A stretch of DNA of 64,000 nucleotides from Sebastes aleutianus (taxonomy: Eukaryota; Chordata; Actinopteri; Perciformes; Sebastidae). Positions within the stretch are counted from its first letter, which is position 1. Each line of letters starts with the position of its first letter. Positions 1 through 11,114 of the stretch are shown here, one piece after another. A program made the translations under genes and the position numbers. The notes under the pieces were generated by a model. The model saw nothing but the letters and a program-made list of their open reading frames with translations. It did no database searches and was not told the DNA's origin. Location: positions 10,795,544-10,859,543 of the forward strand of contig CAKAKS010000039.1 in the NCBI GenBank assembly GCA_916700875.1, read 5' to 3'.

Positions 1-270
1 AACTCAAAACTTCAGCTCTACTCAGACAGGAAGTTCCTCAATATAGACCTATATAACTGAAAAGCCATTATTAGAAAGAAAAAATGGAGCAACTTGGCTG
101 TTATTAATGAACACAATATCTGATTACTGTAAACAAATAGTGGATGAAGAGTTTTGGTTTGTGTTCATTAAACTTGGAACTTGACCATCAATCAGAATCA
201 CGACAGGCTGCAAAAACATTTAATTGTGAGTTTGGCTGCATTTACATCAAAGGTGAAAGAAGTGCTGAAA

Positions 271-1597
271 TATGGAGGACAGAAGCTGCCAAAATCAAAA
301 ATGAATTATTAAATTACGCTATAAATAAATACATTTTTCAGGGAATGTACCAAAAATAATATTAAAAATAAATGTAGGCATTGATTAATTGATAAATCGT
401 ATTAATTCCTCTATTTATCTACTTTTATATTTAATTTTCCTTTTTTATTTATTTATATATTTTCATTTACTTAAATGTATTTGTTTGTTTTTACATTTAT
501 TTTGAATCAGTTAAAAATCATTTTTAAATGTATTTATTCATTATTAAATTTATTTATTTATGCATTGTTTTCCCTTTGCAATATTCCCCCTATTTATTTC
601 CCCAAAGTTATTTATTTCTGTATTATTTTCTTTATACAATTCCTTTTACATGTCTTTATGCATTTCTGCTTCACTATGTAAATGAGTGGGCTGTCATTCA
701 ACATGTGTCATCATGGGGTCAACTTGAGTGCATAGATTGACTGTACAAGACGAGCTAGCTAGCGAGCTAACGCTGTCTGCTGATCAACTCCAGTCTTCAT
801 CCCCGGCTCCATACGGTGGGTTGTCAGTCTGCAACTGGTTGCATTGTCCGACTGGTACAGGTGTGCAGACCAACCAACTGGAGCTTAACTGTTTAACTCT
901 TTCGCGGACCCCCAAGGTTGAGCTTGTTCAGAGTGAGAACCTCCAGGCCGAAGCCGCAAAGCCCGTTCTCTCCATTGTAGTGTACTGTACGTAGCCGGAG
1001 ATGAAGACTGGAGTTGATAAGCAGACAGCGTTAGCTAGCTAGCATGTTAATATGTACAGTATAGTCGATCAATGCACTCTGATGCTGATCAACCAATAGG
1101 CGAAAAGTTGACCCCATGACTCAAGTTGAATGACAGACCCCTCATTTGTATAATGAAGCAGAATTGCATCAAGAAATGTAAAAAAAGAAACGTCTAAAGA
1201 AAAGAAAAGAAAAGAGAAATAAATAAGTTTGGGGAAATAATAGGGGGAACTTGCAAAGGGAAAATAATGTATAAATACATAAATTAATTAATAATTAATA
1301 AAAACATTTAATAATATATTTTAATTTAATAAAAAATAAATGCAAAATTAAATAAATAAATATAAGTTAATAAAAAAATAATGAAAGGGAAAATTAAAAG
1401 AGTAGATCAATAGGGGAATTAATACAAAGATAAATGAATAAAGTAAATTAAAACAATTTATGTTACAATTCATCAATTAATTAATGCCTACACTTATTTT
1501 TAATATTATTTTGGTACATTTAATGACATATTAATTTATTTATAGAGTAATTTACTCATTTATTTATTTTTGATTTTGACAGGTTCAGCCCTCCATA
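271..1597. repeat. Intronic long fold-back (inverted repeat) element, T1 copy
   Basis: The left arm (about 271-820) is the imperfect reverse complement of the right arm (about 990-1597). Matching anchors are the TATGGAGG side against CCTCCATA, GTAGGCATT near 374 against AATGCCTAC near 1484, and the inner ACTCCAGTCTTCATC against GATGAAGACTGGAGT. Arms are rich in TTTATT/AATAAA runs. The roughly 170-base core is not palindromic. Equivalent copies lie in the introns of T2, T3, T5 and T7. The superfamily is not identified, and short open frames in it are not convincing genes. Confidence 0.8.
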
Positions 1598-1960
1598 CTG
1601 AGATCTTTTACTTGAGTAAAAGTAGTAATACCACAGTTCAGAAATACACTGTAACAAGTGAAAGTCATGCATTCAAAATGTTGCTTCAGTAAAAGTGCTA
1701 AAGTATAAACATCAAAATATACTAAAGTATTAAAAGTTAAAAGTACTTATTATGCTGAAAGGCTCATTTCAGAATAATATATATTATGTTATTGGATCAT
1801 TATTATTGATGCATTAATGTGTTCATCACTTTAATATTGCAGCTGGTAAAGGTGGATCTCATTTTAACAACTTTACATATTGCTGGGTAGCTTAGTCCAA
1901 AATAAATACATCATAATATTAGTTGACTTATATTTTGTATTATAATCAGAATCTTGTAAC
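1598..1960. repeat. Dispersed percomorph repeat (ACTTGAGTAAAAGTA type)
   Basis: The segment starts with a run of AGTAAAAGTA-like motifs and continues with a block I recognise as very common in spiny-rayed fish genomes. It abuts the fold-back element, whose arms may extend weakly into it. The same join occurs at 10381, 46019 and 58180, and a truncated one at 18047. It is probably a non-autonomous DNA transposon end. The identification is from memory of the family, not from a search. Confidence 0.55.
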
Positions 1961-2347
1961 TAAAAGTATTAAATTAATATAGGCTTCTGTAAAGTTTGTG
2001 TGTCTTTGATTTGTCTTATTATATATGCTTTTATTTTCCATAGGTTGTGTAGGTTAATGCTTGCTAATGTATTAATAATTCCACTCCCAGCATGAACTGA
2101 CTGCATAATATGCTGTCTTAATAAATCAGACGCTGAATAGATGCCATCAAATTCATTGACGACCACAGCACATATTTGCGTTGCACCATTTTTTAAATAA
2201 ATATGGCCCTCAGTTGGATGCAATATAACTGCGTTCAGGATGACTCATTATATTCCACTAACCATTGTTTGATTTTATTAAACAAATAAGTAAAAGATAG
2301 GTAATTACAGTTTTGTTTTTCACTCTTTTTGTCCTCAGAGTGTAGAT

Positions 2348-3979
2348 ATGTCTGCTGCCAGCTGTCTGCTGACTGAAGATCAGTTTCTGTGCTCCATCTG
2401 TCTGGATGTGTTCACTGATCCAGTCGCCATACCATGTGGACACAACTTCTGTAAAACCTGCATCACTGAACACTGGGATATTAATGTCCTATGCCAGTGT
2501 CCAAACTGTAAAGAGGTTTTCAACTCTAGACCTGAGCTGCGGGTCAATACTTTCATCTCTGAGATGGCTGCTCAGTTCAGACAGTCAGCTCAACAGAAAG
2601 CCAGCAGCAGCAGCTCAGAGCAACAAGCTGCCAAACCAAGAGAAGTTCCTTGTGACGCCTGCACTGGAACCAAACTGAAGGCCCTGAAGTCCTGCCTGGT
2701 GTGTCTGGAATCCTACTGTGAGACTCACCTGGAGCCTCATCTGACAAGGTCAGCTCTGAAAAGACATCAGCTGATCGACCCTGTGGAGAACCTGGAAGGC
2801 AGGATGTGTACGAAGCACGATAAACTGCTGGAGCTGTTCTGTAAGAACGACCAGATGTGTGTCTGCATGCTCTGCACTATTTCAGACCACAAGACACATG
2901 ATGTTGTTCCTTTGAAAGAAGGATATGATGGAAAGAAGGCCGAGCTGGAGGCTGAAATTCAGCAGATGATCCAGAAGAGACGACTGAAGATTCAGGAGAT
3001 GAAACACTCAGTGGGGCTCAGTAAGGAAGATGCAGACAGAGAGATAGCAGATGGTGTTCAGGTCTTCACCGCTCTGAAGGAGTCTGTTGAGAGAAGTCAG
3101 GCCGAGCTCATCGACACGATCCAAGAGAAGCAGAGAAAGACAGAGAAACAGGCTGAAGGCTTCATCAAAGAGCTGCAACAGGAAATCTCTGAACTGATGA
3201 AGAGAAGCACTGAGGTGGAGCAGCTCTTACTCTCTGAAGACCACCTCCACCTCCTCCAAAGCTTCCCGTCCCTGAACACTGCTCTACCCACCAAAACCTG
3301 GACAGAAGTCAGCGTCCGTCCAACTTCGTATGAGGGGACTGTGGTGAGAGCTGTGACTCAGCTGGAGGAGACGCTCAGTAAACAGATGAAGAAGCTGCTT
3401 GAAGCCGAGCTAAAGAGGGTCCAGCAGTCTGCAGTGGATGTGACACTTGATCCTGATACAGCACATCCTGAACTCATCCTGTCTGATGATGGAAAACAAG
3501 TTAAACATGGTCGTGTAAGGAAGAATCTCACAGCCAACCCAGAGAGATTTGATACCTGTGTTAATGTCTTAGCAAAGCAGAGTTTCTCTTCAGGAAGGTT
3601 TTACTACGAGGTTCAGGTTAAAGGGAAGACTGAGTGGACTTTAGGAGTGGCCAGAGAGTCGATCAACAGGAAGGGACAAATCATACTGTCTCCTCAGAAT
3701 GGTTACTGGACGATATGTTTGAGGAATAAAGATGAGTACATAGCTGTTGCTAGCCCTAGAGTATGTCTCTCTTTGGAGTCTCAGCCTGAGAAGGTGGGGG
3801 TGTTTGTGGATTATGAGGAGGGTCTGGTCTCCTTTTATGATGTTGATGCTGCAGCTCTTATCTACTCCTTTACTGGCTGCTGCTTCACTGAGAAACTCTA
3901 CCCATACTTTAGTCCTTGTCCTAATGATGGTAAAAACTCTAACCCTCTGATCATCTCTCCTGTCAATCACACTGAGTAG
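2348..3979 (+). CDS. T1: TRIM E3 ubiquitin ligase, bloodthirsty/TRIM39-like, 543 aa
   Basis: This is a predicted cytosolic RING-type E3 ubiquitin ligase. The RING is C15, C18, C30, H32, C35, C38, C51, C54. A first B-box spans about C102 to H131. The second B-box uses C154, H157, C165, D168, C173, C176, H181 and H184. A coiled coil covers about 190-355 and PRY-SPRY about 362-543, starting at the LDPDTAHP motif. All of it lies in one exon. The start follows the CAG acceptor at 2338 by nine bases, and the same start is used in every copy. The length is normal for the family. AATAAA signals lie at 4010-4015 and 4378-4383. Family members bind targets through SPRY, and many are antiviral or immune regulators; this copy's target is unknown. 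In the first SPRY loop it has GRVRKNLTANPERFDT, unlike the other copies. Confidence 0.93.
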   Translation: MSAASCLLTEDQFLCSICLDVFTDPVAIPCGHNFCKTCITEHWDINVLCQCPNCKEVFNSRPELRVNTFISEMAAQFRQSAQQKASSSSSEQQAAKPREVPCDACTGTKLKALKSCLVCLESYCETHLEPHLTRSALKRHQLIDPVENLEGRMCTKHDKLLELFCKNDQMCVCMLCTISDHKTHDVVPLKEGYDGKKAELEAEIQQMIQKRRLKIQEMKHSVGLSKEDADREIADGVQVFTALKESVERSQAELIDTIQEKQRKTEKQAEGFIKELQQEISELMKRSTEVEQLLLSEDHLHLLQSFPSLNTALPTKTWTEVSVRPTSYEGTVVRAVTQLEETLSKQMKKLLEAELKRVQQSAVDVTLDPDTAHPELILSDDGKQVKHGRVRKNLTANPERFDTCVNVLAKQSFSSGRFYYEVQVKGKTEWTLGVARESINRKGQIILSPQNGYWTICLRNKDEYIAVASPRVCLSLESQPEKVGVFVDYEEGLVSFYDVDAAALIYSFTGCCFTEKLYPYFSPCPNDGKNSNPLIISPVNHTE

Positions 3980-4640
3980 AACAACCAAAGATTCACTTTC
4001 ATTTGATGTAATAAATGTGTATTTATTGGTTATATACAATTTATACATTGTTGTTTTTACAGATTTTATCCTGCAAATGTTTTTTATTTGATGTGTCACA
4101 TTGCTACTTATTACTAAAACACACAGATTCTACCACACTGATTGATAATACCTAATGGAGTCTAATTTATTCTAATAAATGCATTACCTGCCTTCAAGAC
4201 TGTTAAATCATCAAAAAAAATGTTTGCAGAAATCAGAACCATTTGTACGTGTCAAATTCAAATTGTTTGTTATCTGATCATTGTATATATAAGAAGTGTT
4301 GCATTCTGGCACAAATTACTAAAGAGCAGTTTATGAATAAGACAAACGTAATTCACTTTTCTCGCTTTTTCTTTTTAAATAAACAAAAACAAACTAAATT
4401 TTTTATTGTGTCTGATTAAGTTATTTTGTTTTTGATTGATATCAAAGTTGAAAAAAGAGCTGATGTTGTTTCTATAATGACACCAAATAACAACAAGCTC
4501 CAACACCCATTACATTTGAGATAGTTGGTAGTGTAAGATTATGTAGTGCTGGGACTTGCTACTGAAAATGGCGTGTGAGCCATTGAACTCAGTTTCCCAG
4601 GATCCTTGAGCCCTGAACTCCGCTCATGGACTCAACGTTT
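3980..4640 (+). other. T1 3' UTR and flank
   Basis: Two AATAAA signals (4010, 4378) mark likely polyadenylation sites. The 3' hairpin found after T2, T3, T5, T6 and T7 is truncated here: the left arm near 4450-4470 is altered and the right arm is missing. No gene is seen. Confidence 0.6.
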
Positions 4641-5523
4641 ACAGTAACTATAGGCTACTGTAGCCCATGACCCATGACGTCACCAGGTAGACAAAACCGT
4701 AGCCTCAGCTGTTCTCTCTTTTTCTTTTTGGTCTCTCTCTTTTCTCTCCACCTCGGCTCGGCTCTCCACACTGGTGGAGCTCTGAGCACCGTGCAGTCTG
4801 CTCGGAGCAGACACATCAGACTCCTTTCTCCTCGCAGGGATGCAGGAGTCTGCCTGAAAACATCCCTGTTAAGTACGCTCCGCTAACAGAGAGCAAACAG
4901 GTTTAGTAGCAGCTACGGCACAGTCTGCCCGCTGACGGTAAAACCACCGGAGCAAAGAAGCCAGTTTAGCGCCAACCTAACTGGACCCTGCAAGGAAACA
5001 AAGACTGAAGCGACCGGTTTCCTTCAATCTGCACCATCTCAACGCAGCACAGCAAAGACATTGCATTCTCATGGTACTAGCTAACAAGCATGAAAGATGC
5101 CATCCCATTGAGTCAATTCCATAGATTACAGAGAATTTGTGACACAAAGGAATCTCTTGATAACCAAGTGAGCATAATGAAGTAACGTTTTAAACAAAGA
5201 GGATATGAAGATAAATGTCTAGATGCAGCCTTACAACAGGTGACAACAAAACCACAAGGGGATAGAAAGACAAAAAACAAACCAAGTGCTGTCTGTGTTC
5301 TAAATTTTACTGATAGATCAAATAAAATAAAACATTCTATCAGAAAGCATTGGCACATTATTTCCAGAGACACTAAAATCGGTCAGTTATTTAATACACC
5401 ACCAAGAATAACATCCGTCGAGGAAAGAATTTGAAAGACAAACTGGTACACGCCGATTGTCTTTTTCAAAGACCTAAGACTAGCCTGACCCCTCTACCTG
5501 ATGGCAATTACTTCTGGGTCTGA
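4641..5523 (+). pseudogene. Penelope-like retroelement fossil with conserved upstream block, unit 1
   Basis: Reading from the ATG at 5090, the translation begins with a SQFHRLQRICDTKES-like stretch. It continues through a KHWHII motif and a KNLKDKLV motif, ending at a TGA at 5521-5523. This pattern resembles the region that precedes the GIY-YIG endonuclease in Penelope-like elements; I recall it from the family and have not searched. The frame is broken by an internal TAA after VSIMK and by a one-base loss near 5415. The block 4641-5089 (ACCCATGACGTCACC followed by a pyrimidine-rich tract) always accompanies it; its nature is unknown. This is a passenger of the tandem unit, not a working gene. 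Confidence 0.5.
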
Positions 5524-6900
5524 GTTGTGTGAAACCAGTGCTACTAGTTTGTAGAGAATAAGTGATATGTGAGAACGCCCTCTGGTGGAGTTAATAAACT
5601 GCAGCCTGTGGTCATATGAGGTCATGCTCTTAATAAATATCTACACAGTCTGATGCTGGAGCAGATTATATGAAGTCTAATTTTTAACATTTAAGACTTA
5701 CTTTAAAAGTATTGTACTTTAACTACTTTTACAAATAGAGAATCACAGAAAAGCCCATTAATCTACTGCTGTGGTCCAATCAGACGGATTCTCCATCCGA
5801 GTTTTAAAATCTTATTTTAGATAAAGAAAATGAGAAAATGTGCTCAACATTTTGGAGAACAGCAGTGAAGTGCAGAGGGATTAGTTGCTATGATGGATCA
5901 TAGACTGTATAGTGTATGGAGATAAATACTGAAATGGTTACAGTCAGAATGACACATTGGCAGAGGTAGGAAGTATTACATTTACTTAGTCACTTTGTTT
6001 TAAGTAATTGTATGGCTATTTTATTTGCATGACCTAAAATCTTTCCAATCGACTGCAACAATATGATGCATTTAACTTTCCCAACTCAGATCTAAGGCCA
6101 CCTGAAACAGCTACAGCATTAGCATCAGTCATTTTCCATTGTGAAAGGAACAATTCACAAATTTTAATTTTAAAAAGACTATATTTGTTGTACTGTATTT
6201 ATCTTGACCCAAGAGAGTGAGAAAAAATACACGTTGCTGAGATGTTAAAAGGTTACAAATTATAAAATCAAAGACTGAGCTCAACTTTAGACTGATGGGA
6301 TTGTTGTGTGGTGTTTAAGCCTTCTGACACAATATACAGTATGTTTTTGCACATCTACCACTCAACTGTTTTGTTTTCATTTTGTAGTAGCGTTGAAGGA
6401 TTTCCTTTGATTTTAAAATTATTATTTCCTGGGAACATATCACTCTTTTCCTAATTATAAACCATCTGTGTTTTCTGAGACACACTATGGATTTTCCAGT
6501 TGTGGAATGTAATTAAGGCCGAATACTCTGTCTGATTGAACAGCTTTTCTAAAATAAAATAAAGGGTTCTCTGATAGAAGTACTTTACTTTTTTTGAAAC
6601 CTCGAAATCACAGAGAAGCCTACATTGTGTTCCAGTGACAAAAGATTTTCATCTCAGTTTTTCTTTACTTTTTTTTCTCCTGTAATGTGATCAGTAAGAA
6701 ATCTGTCACATGAAGAAAAGATAAACAGTTTGTAAAGCAGCAGAAAAGGGAAATTGCAGGATAAACGGTGAGCTGAACATTGGAGTGTTTGTGGGATTGT
6801 AGAGGGACTGTAGAGGAAGCGTTGTAGCCTGTTGATCAAAAAATACAGGATGTTCTTGAATATCTTGCACTGACCTCTTTTGTCATGTTGTCTGTTTGTA
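5524..6900. other. Inter-unit spacer between T1 and the T2 promoter
   Basis: AT-rich spacer repeated in every unit (compare 14318-15790 and 62124-63570). It holds a short AAAAGTA-type repeat segment near 5690-5740 and no open frame that I would call a gene. Confidence 0.6.
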
Positions 6901-6959
6901 TTTGTATGTTGTTTTGGCTGCTTTACTTCCACTGTAGAAAGAAAGAAGAAACAAAAAGT

Positions 6960-7206
6960 AAAAAAACTCATCTTGTTCCAAAGTCATGTCAAGGTATTTA
7001 AAAAAAACCTCACCTACAGATCTACACTGAGAGGAGGAGCAACACTGAAAGAGGAGAGCTGCATTTCAGGAAATGAAAGTGAAAGTTTGTCTGAGTGACA
7101 GCAGAGCTGCAGTCGAGACAAGCCTCGTGTTTCTCTCTAAAGAAACATTCAACTGAATCCAGCAGTTTTTTTATCAACAACACAGCAGAATCTCTGCCAA
7201 ACACTG
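6960..7206 (+). promoter_or_regulatory. T2 promoter / non-coding exon 1 with ISRE-like site
   Basis: GAAAGTGAAAG at 7075-7085 fits the IRF-binding core GAAANNGAAA, preceded by an overlapping GAAATGAAA. A TATTTAAAA-like tract lies near 6988. The region ends in AACACTG followed by the donor GTGAGT at 7207. The matching acceptor is at 11104-11105, giving a 3.9 kb intron. The transcription start is not determined, so the site could be in the promoter or in the exon. It suggests interferon or IRF control of T2. Confidence 0.7.
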
Positions 7207-7729
7207 GTGAGTACACTGACCTACAGAGACTAAATACACTAACTGTCAAGATTTAGTAGAAACCAGAAACCAAAACAAAGAATAAGACAGCAGATAAACT
7301 AGTCATGCTAAAAGCTAACTAGTGTAGCTTAGATTCCTTTTGGAGTACAGTATCTGATTTAATGATTATAAAAGGCACCAAATTTAGGTTTTACCATTTA
7401 TAGCTGTTACACACTTTGGTAAACAGCCGTGAACTTCAAACCCTTTCCTCTCAACTTCTCTGTTTCTGTAGCTGCTGTCTGCCTTTGTAAGCTGATCATA
7501 TTTACTGTGTTTCAACAACCGGTATGAACTCAAAACTTCAGCTCTACTCAGACAGAAAGTTCCTCTCAGGGCCGCCAGGGCAAATTTTAAACTGAGGTCC
7601 AAATATATCACTGTTAATTGTAATGAATGTGTTAAGTTAAATTGGAATTCAAAATGTTTAGCCTACTTAAAAAAAAAAAATTCACTCTAATAACATATTA
7701 GCAGCAGGGTAGCAGTGTTATGTTATCAT

Positions 7730-8262
7730 TTAAAGAGGACCTATTATGCTTATTTTCAGGTGCATACATTTCAGGTATTTGGGGTTTCTACTGGAACATG
7801 TTTACATGCTTTAATGTTTAAACAATGCTTTACTTTTCTCATACCGGCTGTGCTGCAGCACCTCTTTTCACCCTCTGTCTGAAACGCTCTGTTTGACGTC
7901 CTGCCCCAGCCCAGTCTGCTCTGATTGGTCAGCTGGCCCACTCTGTTGTGATTGGTCAACCGAACCAAACAGTTTGGACTCCACTCCAGCTCTGCTCTAA
8001 CTAGCTTTGTTTGAGGGCATGCCAAACCAGTCGTTATGCAAATGTCTTACTTGGTGACATCACCACGTTACAGAAGAAAAGGTGGAACTTCAAGCGAGGC
8101 GTTTCAGGCAGTTCAGGAGCAGTGTTTCTGTGGGGAAGAGTAACTCCCTTTGGCGTGGACTTTGAGATTTGTAACTTTGCAGACCTTTTACATGCACAAA
8201 AAAAATATATAACACACTAACGAAAAGGGAAAAAACACAACAGCATAATAGGCCCCCTTTAA
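7730..8262. mobile_element. MITE with TTAA ends
   Basis: The left end TTAAAGAGGACCTATTATGC matches the reverse complement of the right end (AGCATAATAGGCCCCCTTTAA), so TTAA flanks both sides at 7730-7733 and 8259-8262. The length is 533 bases. TTAA duplications are typical of piggyBac and Kolobok transposons. No transposase frame is present, so it is non-autonomous. It occurs only in this intron of the window. Confidence 0.7.
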
Positions 8263-8968
8263 TGTTTGATGTGACAGTAATGAAGGATTACTTTGTGGTT
8301 TGGGGGGTTTAAAATTTAATTTAATTATGATTTTACTTGATTTAAATTATGATATTAACAAGAGCGAGAGGTCTTGGGATGTTATCACTGCAATGCTTAA
8401 ACCATCAGAAGTGTATCATTGGTTTATTATTATTTTTAAACTATTATTTGAAAAACTAAAAAGCAGCTAAAAGCCAAATGCTACTGTCATAAGTGACTGG
8501 CAGCAGGCAGGGATCAGCCAGAGGTAGCCCTAAAAAAATAAAGTAAAACCACAGAGTAAAAAAGGTAGAGTGATCCACTTCCACCGTTTTCAGATCAACT
8601 TTAACAGTGAACACTGTTTTTATCTGTGAAACAACACTCGCTAACACTCAACACTGCAGACCAGTCAGACTTGTTTCCCAGATGGGATTTACAGGAGCCA
8701 CACCCACGGTTGCGGTGAGGGCAATAAACGATAATTAAATATAGGCCTACATAACTGAAAAAACATTACTAGAAGGAAAAAATGAAGCAATTTGGCTGTT
8801 ATTAATGAACACAATATCTGATTACTGTAAACAAATAGTGGATGAAGAGTTTTGGTTTGTGTTCATTAAACTTGGAACTTGACCATCAATCAGAATCACG
8901 ACAGGCTGCAAAAACATTTAATTGTGAGACTGACTGTATTTACATCAAAGGTGAAAGAAGTACAGAAA

Positions 8969-10380
8969 TATGGAGGACAGAAGCTGCCAAAATCAAAAAT
9001 GAATTATTAAATTACTCTATGAATAAATTAATTACTCATTGAATGTGCCAAAAATAATATTAAAAATAAATGTAGATATTAATTAATTGATGAAATGTGA
9101 CATAAATTGATATTTCTGTTTAATTTGCATCTTTTGTATTTACCTTTGTATTAATTCCCTTATTTATCTACTCTTCTATTTAATTTTCCTTTTTTATTTA
9201 TTTATATATTTTCATTCACTTAAAAGTATTTGTTCATTTTTACATTTATTTTTAATCAGTTAAAAATATTTTTTTTATGTATTTATTTATTATTAAATTT
9301 ATTTATTTATGCATTGTTTTCCCTTTGCAATATTCCCCCTATTTATTGCACAACGTTATTTATTTCTGTATTCTTTTCTTTATACAATTCCTTTTACATG
9401 TCTTTATGCATTTCTGCTTCACTGTGTAAATTAGGGAGCTGTCATTCAACATGTGTCATCATGGGGTCAACTTTAGTGCATAGATTGACTGTACAAGGCG
9501 AGTTAGCTAACGAGCTAACGCTGTCTGCTTATCAACTCCAGTCTTCATCCCCAGCTCCATACGGTGGGTTGTCAGTCTGCGGCTGCTCTCCCGCCACTGC
9601 CTCAGATCTTTGGTCTTGCATTGTCTGACTGGTACAGGTGTGCAGACCAACCAACTGAAGCTTAACTGTTTAACTCTTTCGCGGACCCCCAAGGTTGAGC
9701 TTGTTCAGAGTGAGAACCTCCAGGCCGAAGCCGCCAAGCCCGTTCTCTCCATTGTAGTGTACTGTACGTAGCCGGAGATGAAGACTGGAGTTGATAAGGA
9801 GACAGCATTAGCTAGCTAGCATGCTAACATGTACAGTATAGTCGATCAATACACTCTGATGTCGATCAACCAATAGGCGAAAAGTTGACCCCATGACTCA
9901 AGTTGAATGACAGACCCCTCATTTGTATAATGAAGCAGAATTACATAAAGAAATGTAAAAAAAGAAACGTCTAAAGAAAAGAATACTGAAATAAATAAGT
10001 TTGGGGAAATAATAGGGGGAACTTGCAAAGGGAAAATAATGGATAAATAAACAAATACATAAATTAATTAATAATGAATAAATACATTTAATAATATATT
10101 TTAATTTAATAAAAAATAAATGCAGATTAAATAAATAAATATAAGTTAATAAAAAAATAATGAAAGGGAAAATTAAAAGAGTAGATCAATAGGGGAATTA
10201 ATACAAAGATAAATGAATAAAGTAAATTAAAACAATTTATGTTACAATTCATCAATTAATTAATGCCTACACTTATTTTTAATATTATTTTGGTACATTT
10301 AATGACATATTAATTTATTTATAGAGTAATTTACTCATTTATTGATTTATTTTTGATTTTGACAGGTTCGGCCCTCCATA
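8969..10380. repeat. Intronic long fold-back element, T2 copy
   Basis: Same arms and core as the T1 copy. The core differs by a short replacement after the CAGTCTGC segment (near 9576-9610), shared with the T7 copy at 57372-57415 but not with T1, T3 or T5, so versions of the element have been shuffled between units. Confidence 0.8.
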
Positions 10381-10720
10381 CTGAGATCTTTTACTTGAGT
10401 AAAGGTAGTAATACCACAGTTCAGAAATACACTGTTACAAGTAAAAGTCATGCATTCAAAATGTTACTTCAGTAAAAGTGCTAAAGTATAAATATCAAAA
10501 TATACTAAACTACTAAAAGTTAAAAGTACTTATTATACTGAAAGGCTCATTTCAGAATAATATATATTATGTTATTGGATCATTATTATTGATGCATTAA
10601 TGTGTTCATCACTTTAATGTTGCAGCTGATAAAGGTGAAGCTCATTTTAACAACTTTACATATGGCTGGGTAGCTTAGTCCAAAATAAATACATCATGAT
10701 ATTAGTTGACTTAAATTTTG
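10381..10720. repeat. Dispersed percomorph repeat, T2 copy
   Basis: Homologous to 1598-1960, directly adjoining the fold-back element. Bases 10721-11105 are ordinary unit intron sequence leading to the acceptor. Confidence 0.5.
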
Positions 10721-11114
10721 TATTATAATCAGAATCTTGGAACTAAAAGTATTAAAATTAATATAGGCTTCTGTAGAGTCTGTGTGTCTTTGATTTGTCT
10801 TATTATAGCTGCTCTTTATTTCCCATAAACATGTGTAGGTTAATGCTTGCTAATGCATCAACTGACTGCATAATATGCTGTCTTAATAAATCAGACGCTG
10901 AATAGATGCCATCAAATTCATTGATGACTACAGCACATATTTGCGTTGCACCATTTTTAAAATAAATATGGCCCTCAGTTGGATGCAATATAACAGTGTT
11001 CAGGATGACTCTCATTATATTCCACTAACCATAGTTTGATTTTATTAAACAAATAAGTAAAAGATAGGTAATTACAGTTTTGTTTTTCACTCTTTTTGTC
11101 CTCAGAGTGTAGAT

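Larger units (their letters stand above)
1..2338 (+). other. Intron of T1 (5' part outside window)
   Basis: The window opens inside the intron that precedes the T1 coding exon. By comparison with the T3 unit (donor after 16079), base 1 lies about 320 bases downstream of the missing donor. The intron ends with a pyrimidine tract and CAG at 2336-2338. It holds the fold-back element and dispersed fish repeat listed separately; bases 1961-2338 are unit-specific intron sequence in which I see no gene. Confidence 0.8.
7207..11105 (+). other. Intron of T2
   Basis: GTGAGT donor at 7207 and CAG acceptor at 11103-11105. Relative to the T3 intron it has about 1.2 kb of extra sequence (about 7566-8738), including the TTAA-flanked MITE. 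The flank 7556-7605 resembles 40050-40085 in the T4 intron, so this stretch may be ancestral and lost from the other introns. In 8263-8738 I see no gene. Confidence 0.75.

Noticed and set aside
728..994. Frame MHRLTVQDELASEL... in the core of the intronic fold-back element
   Set aside because: Disrupted or changed in several copies, lies in an intronic repeat, and has no recognisable domain.
2258..2473. Minus-strand open frame of 71 codons opposite the RING, seen in nearly every unit
   Set aside because: It is the antisense shadow of the strongly conserved RING coding sequence and starts of the exon. Its conservation is explained by the sense frame.
2406..2678. A 90-codon +1 frame inside each TRIM coding exon (MCSLIQSPYHVDTT...)
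   Set aside because: Out-of-frame reading of the RING-to-B-box region. It differs freely between copies wherever the main frame allows.
3641..4099. Minus-strand open frames of 94-152 codons opposite the SPRY end in T1, T3, T4, T5 and T7
   Set aside because: Antisense shadows with varying lengths and no protein-like features; the sense frame explains them.
4674..4886. Signal-peptide-like frame MTSPGRQNRSLSCSLFFFLVSLFSLHLGSAL repeated in each unit
   Set aside because: The hydrophobic stretch comes from a pyrimidine-rich tract. Copies are shortened or reframed (T3, T5, T7), and no downstream mature protein follows.
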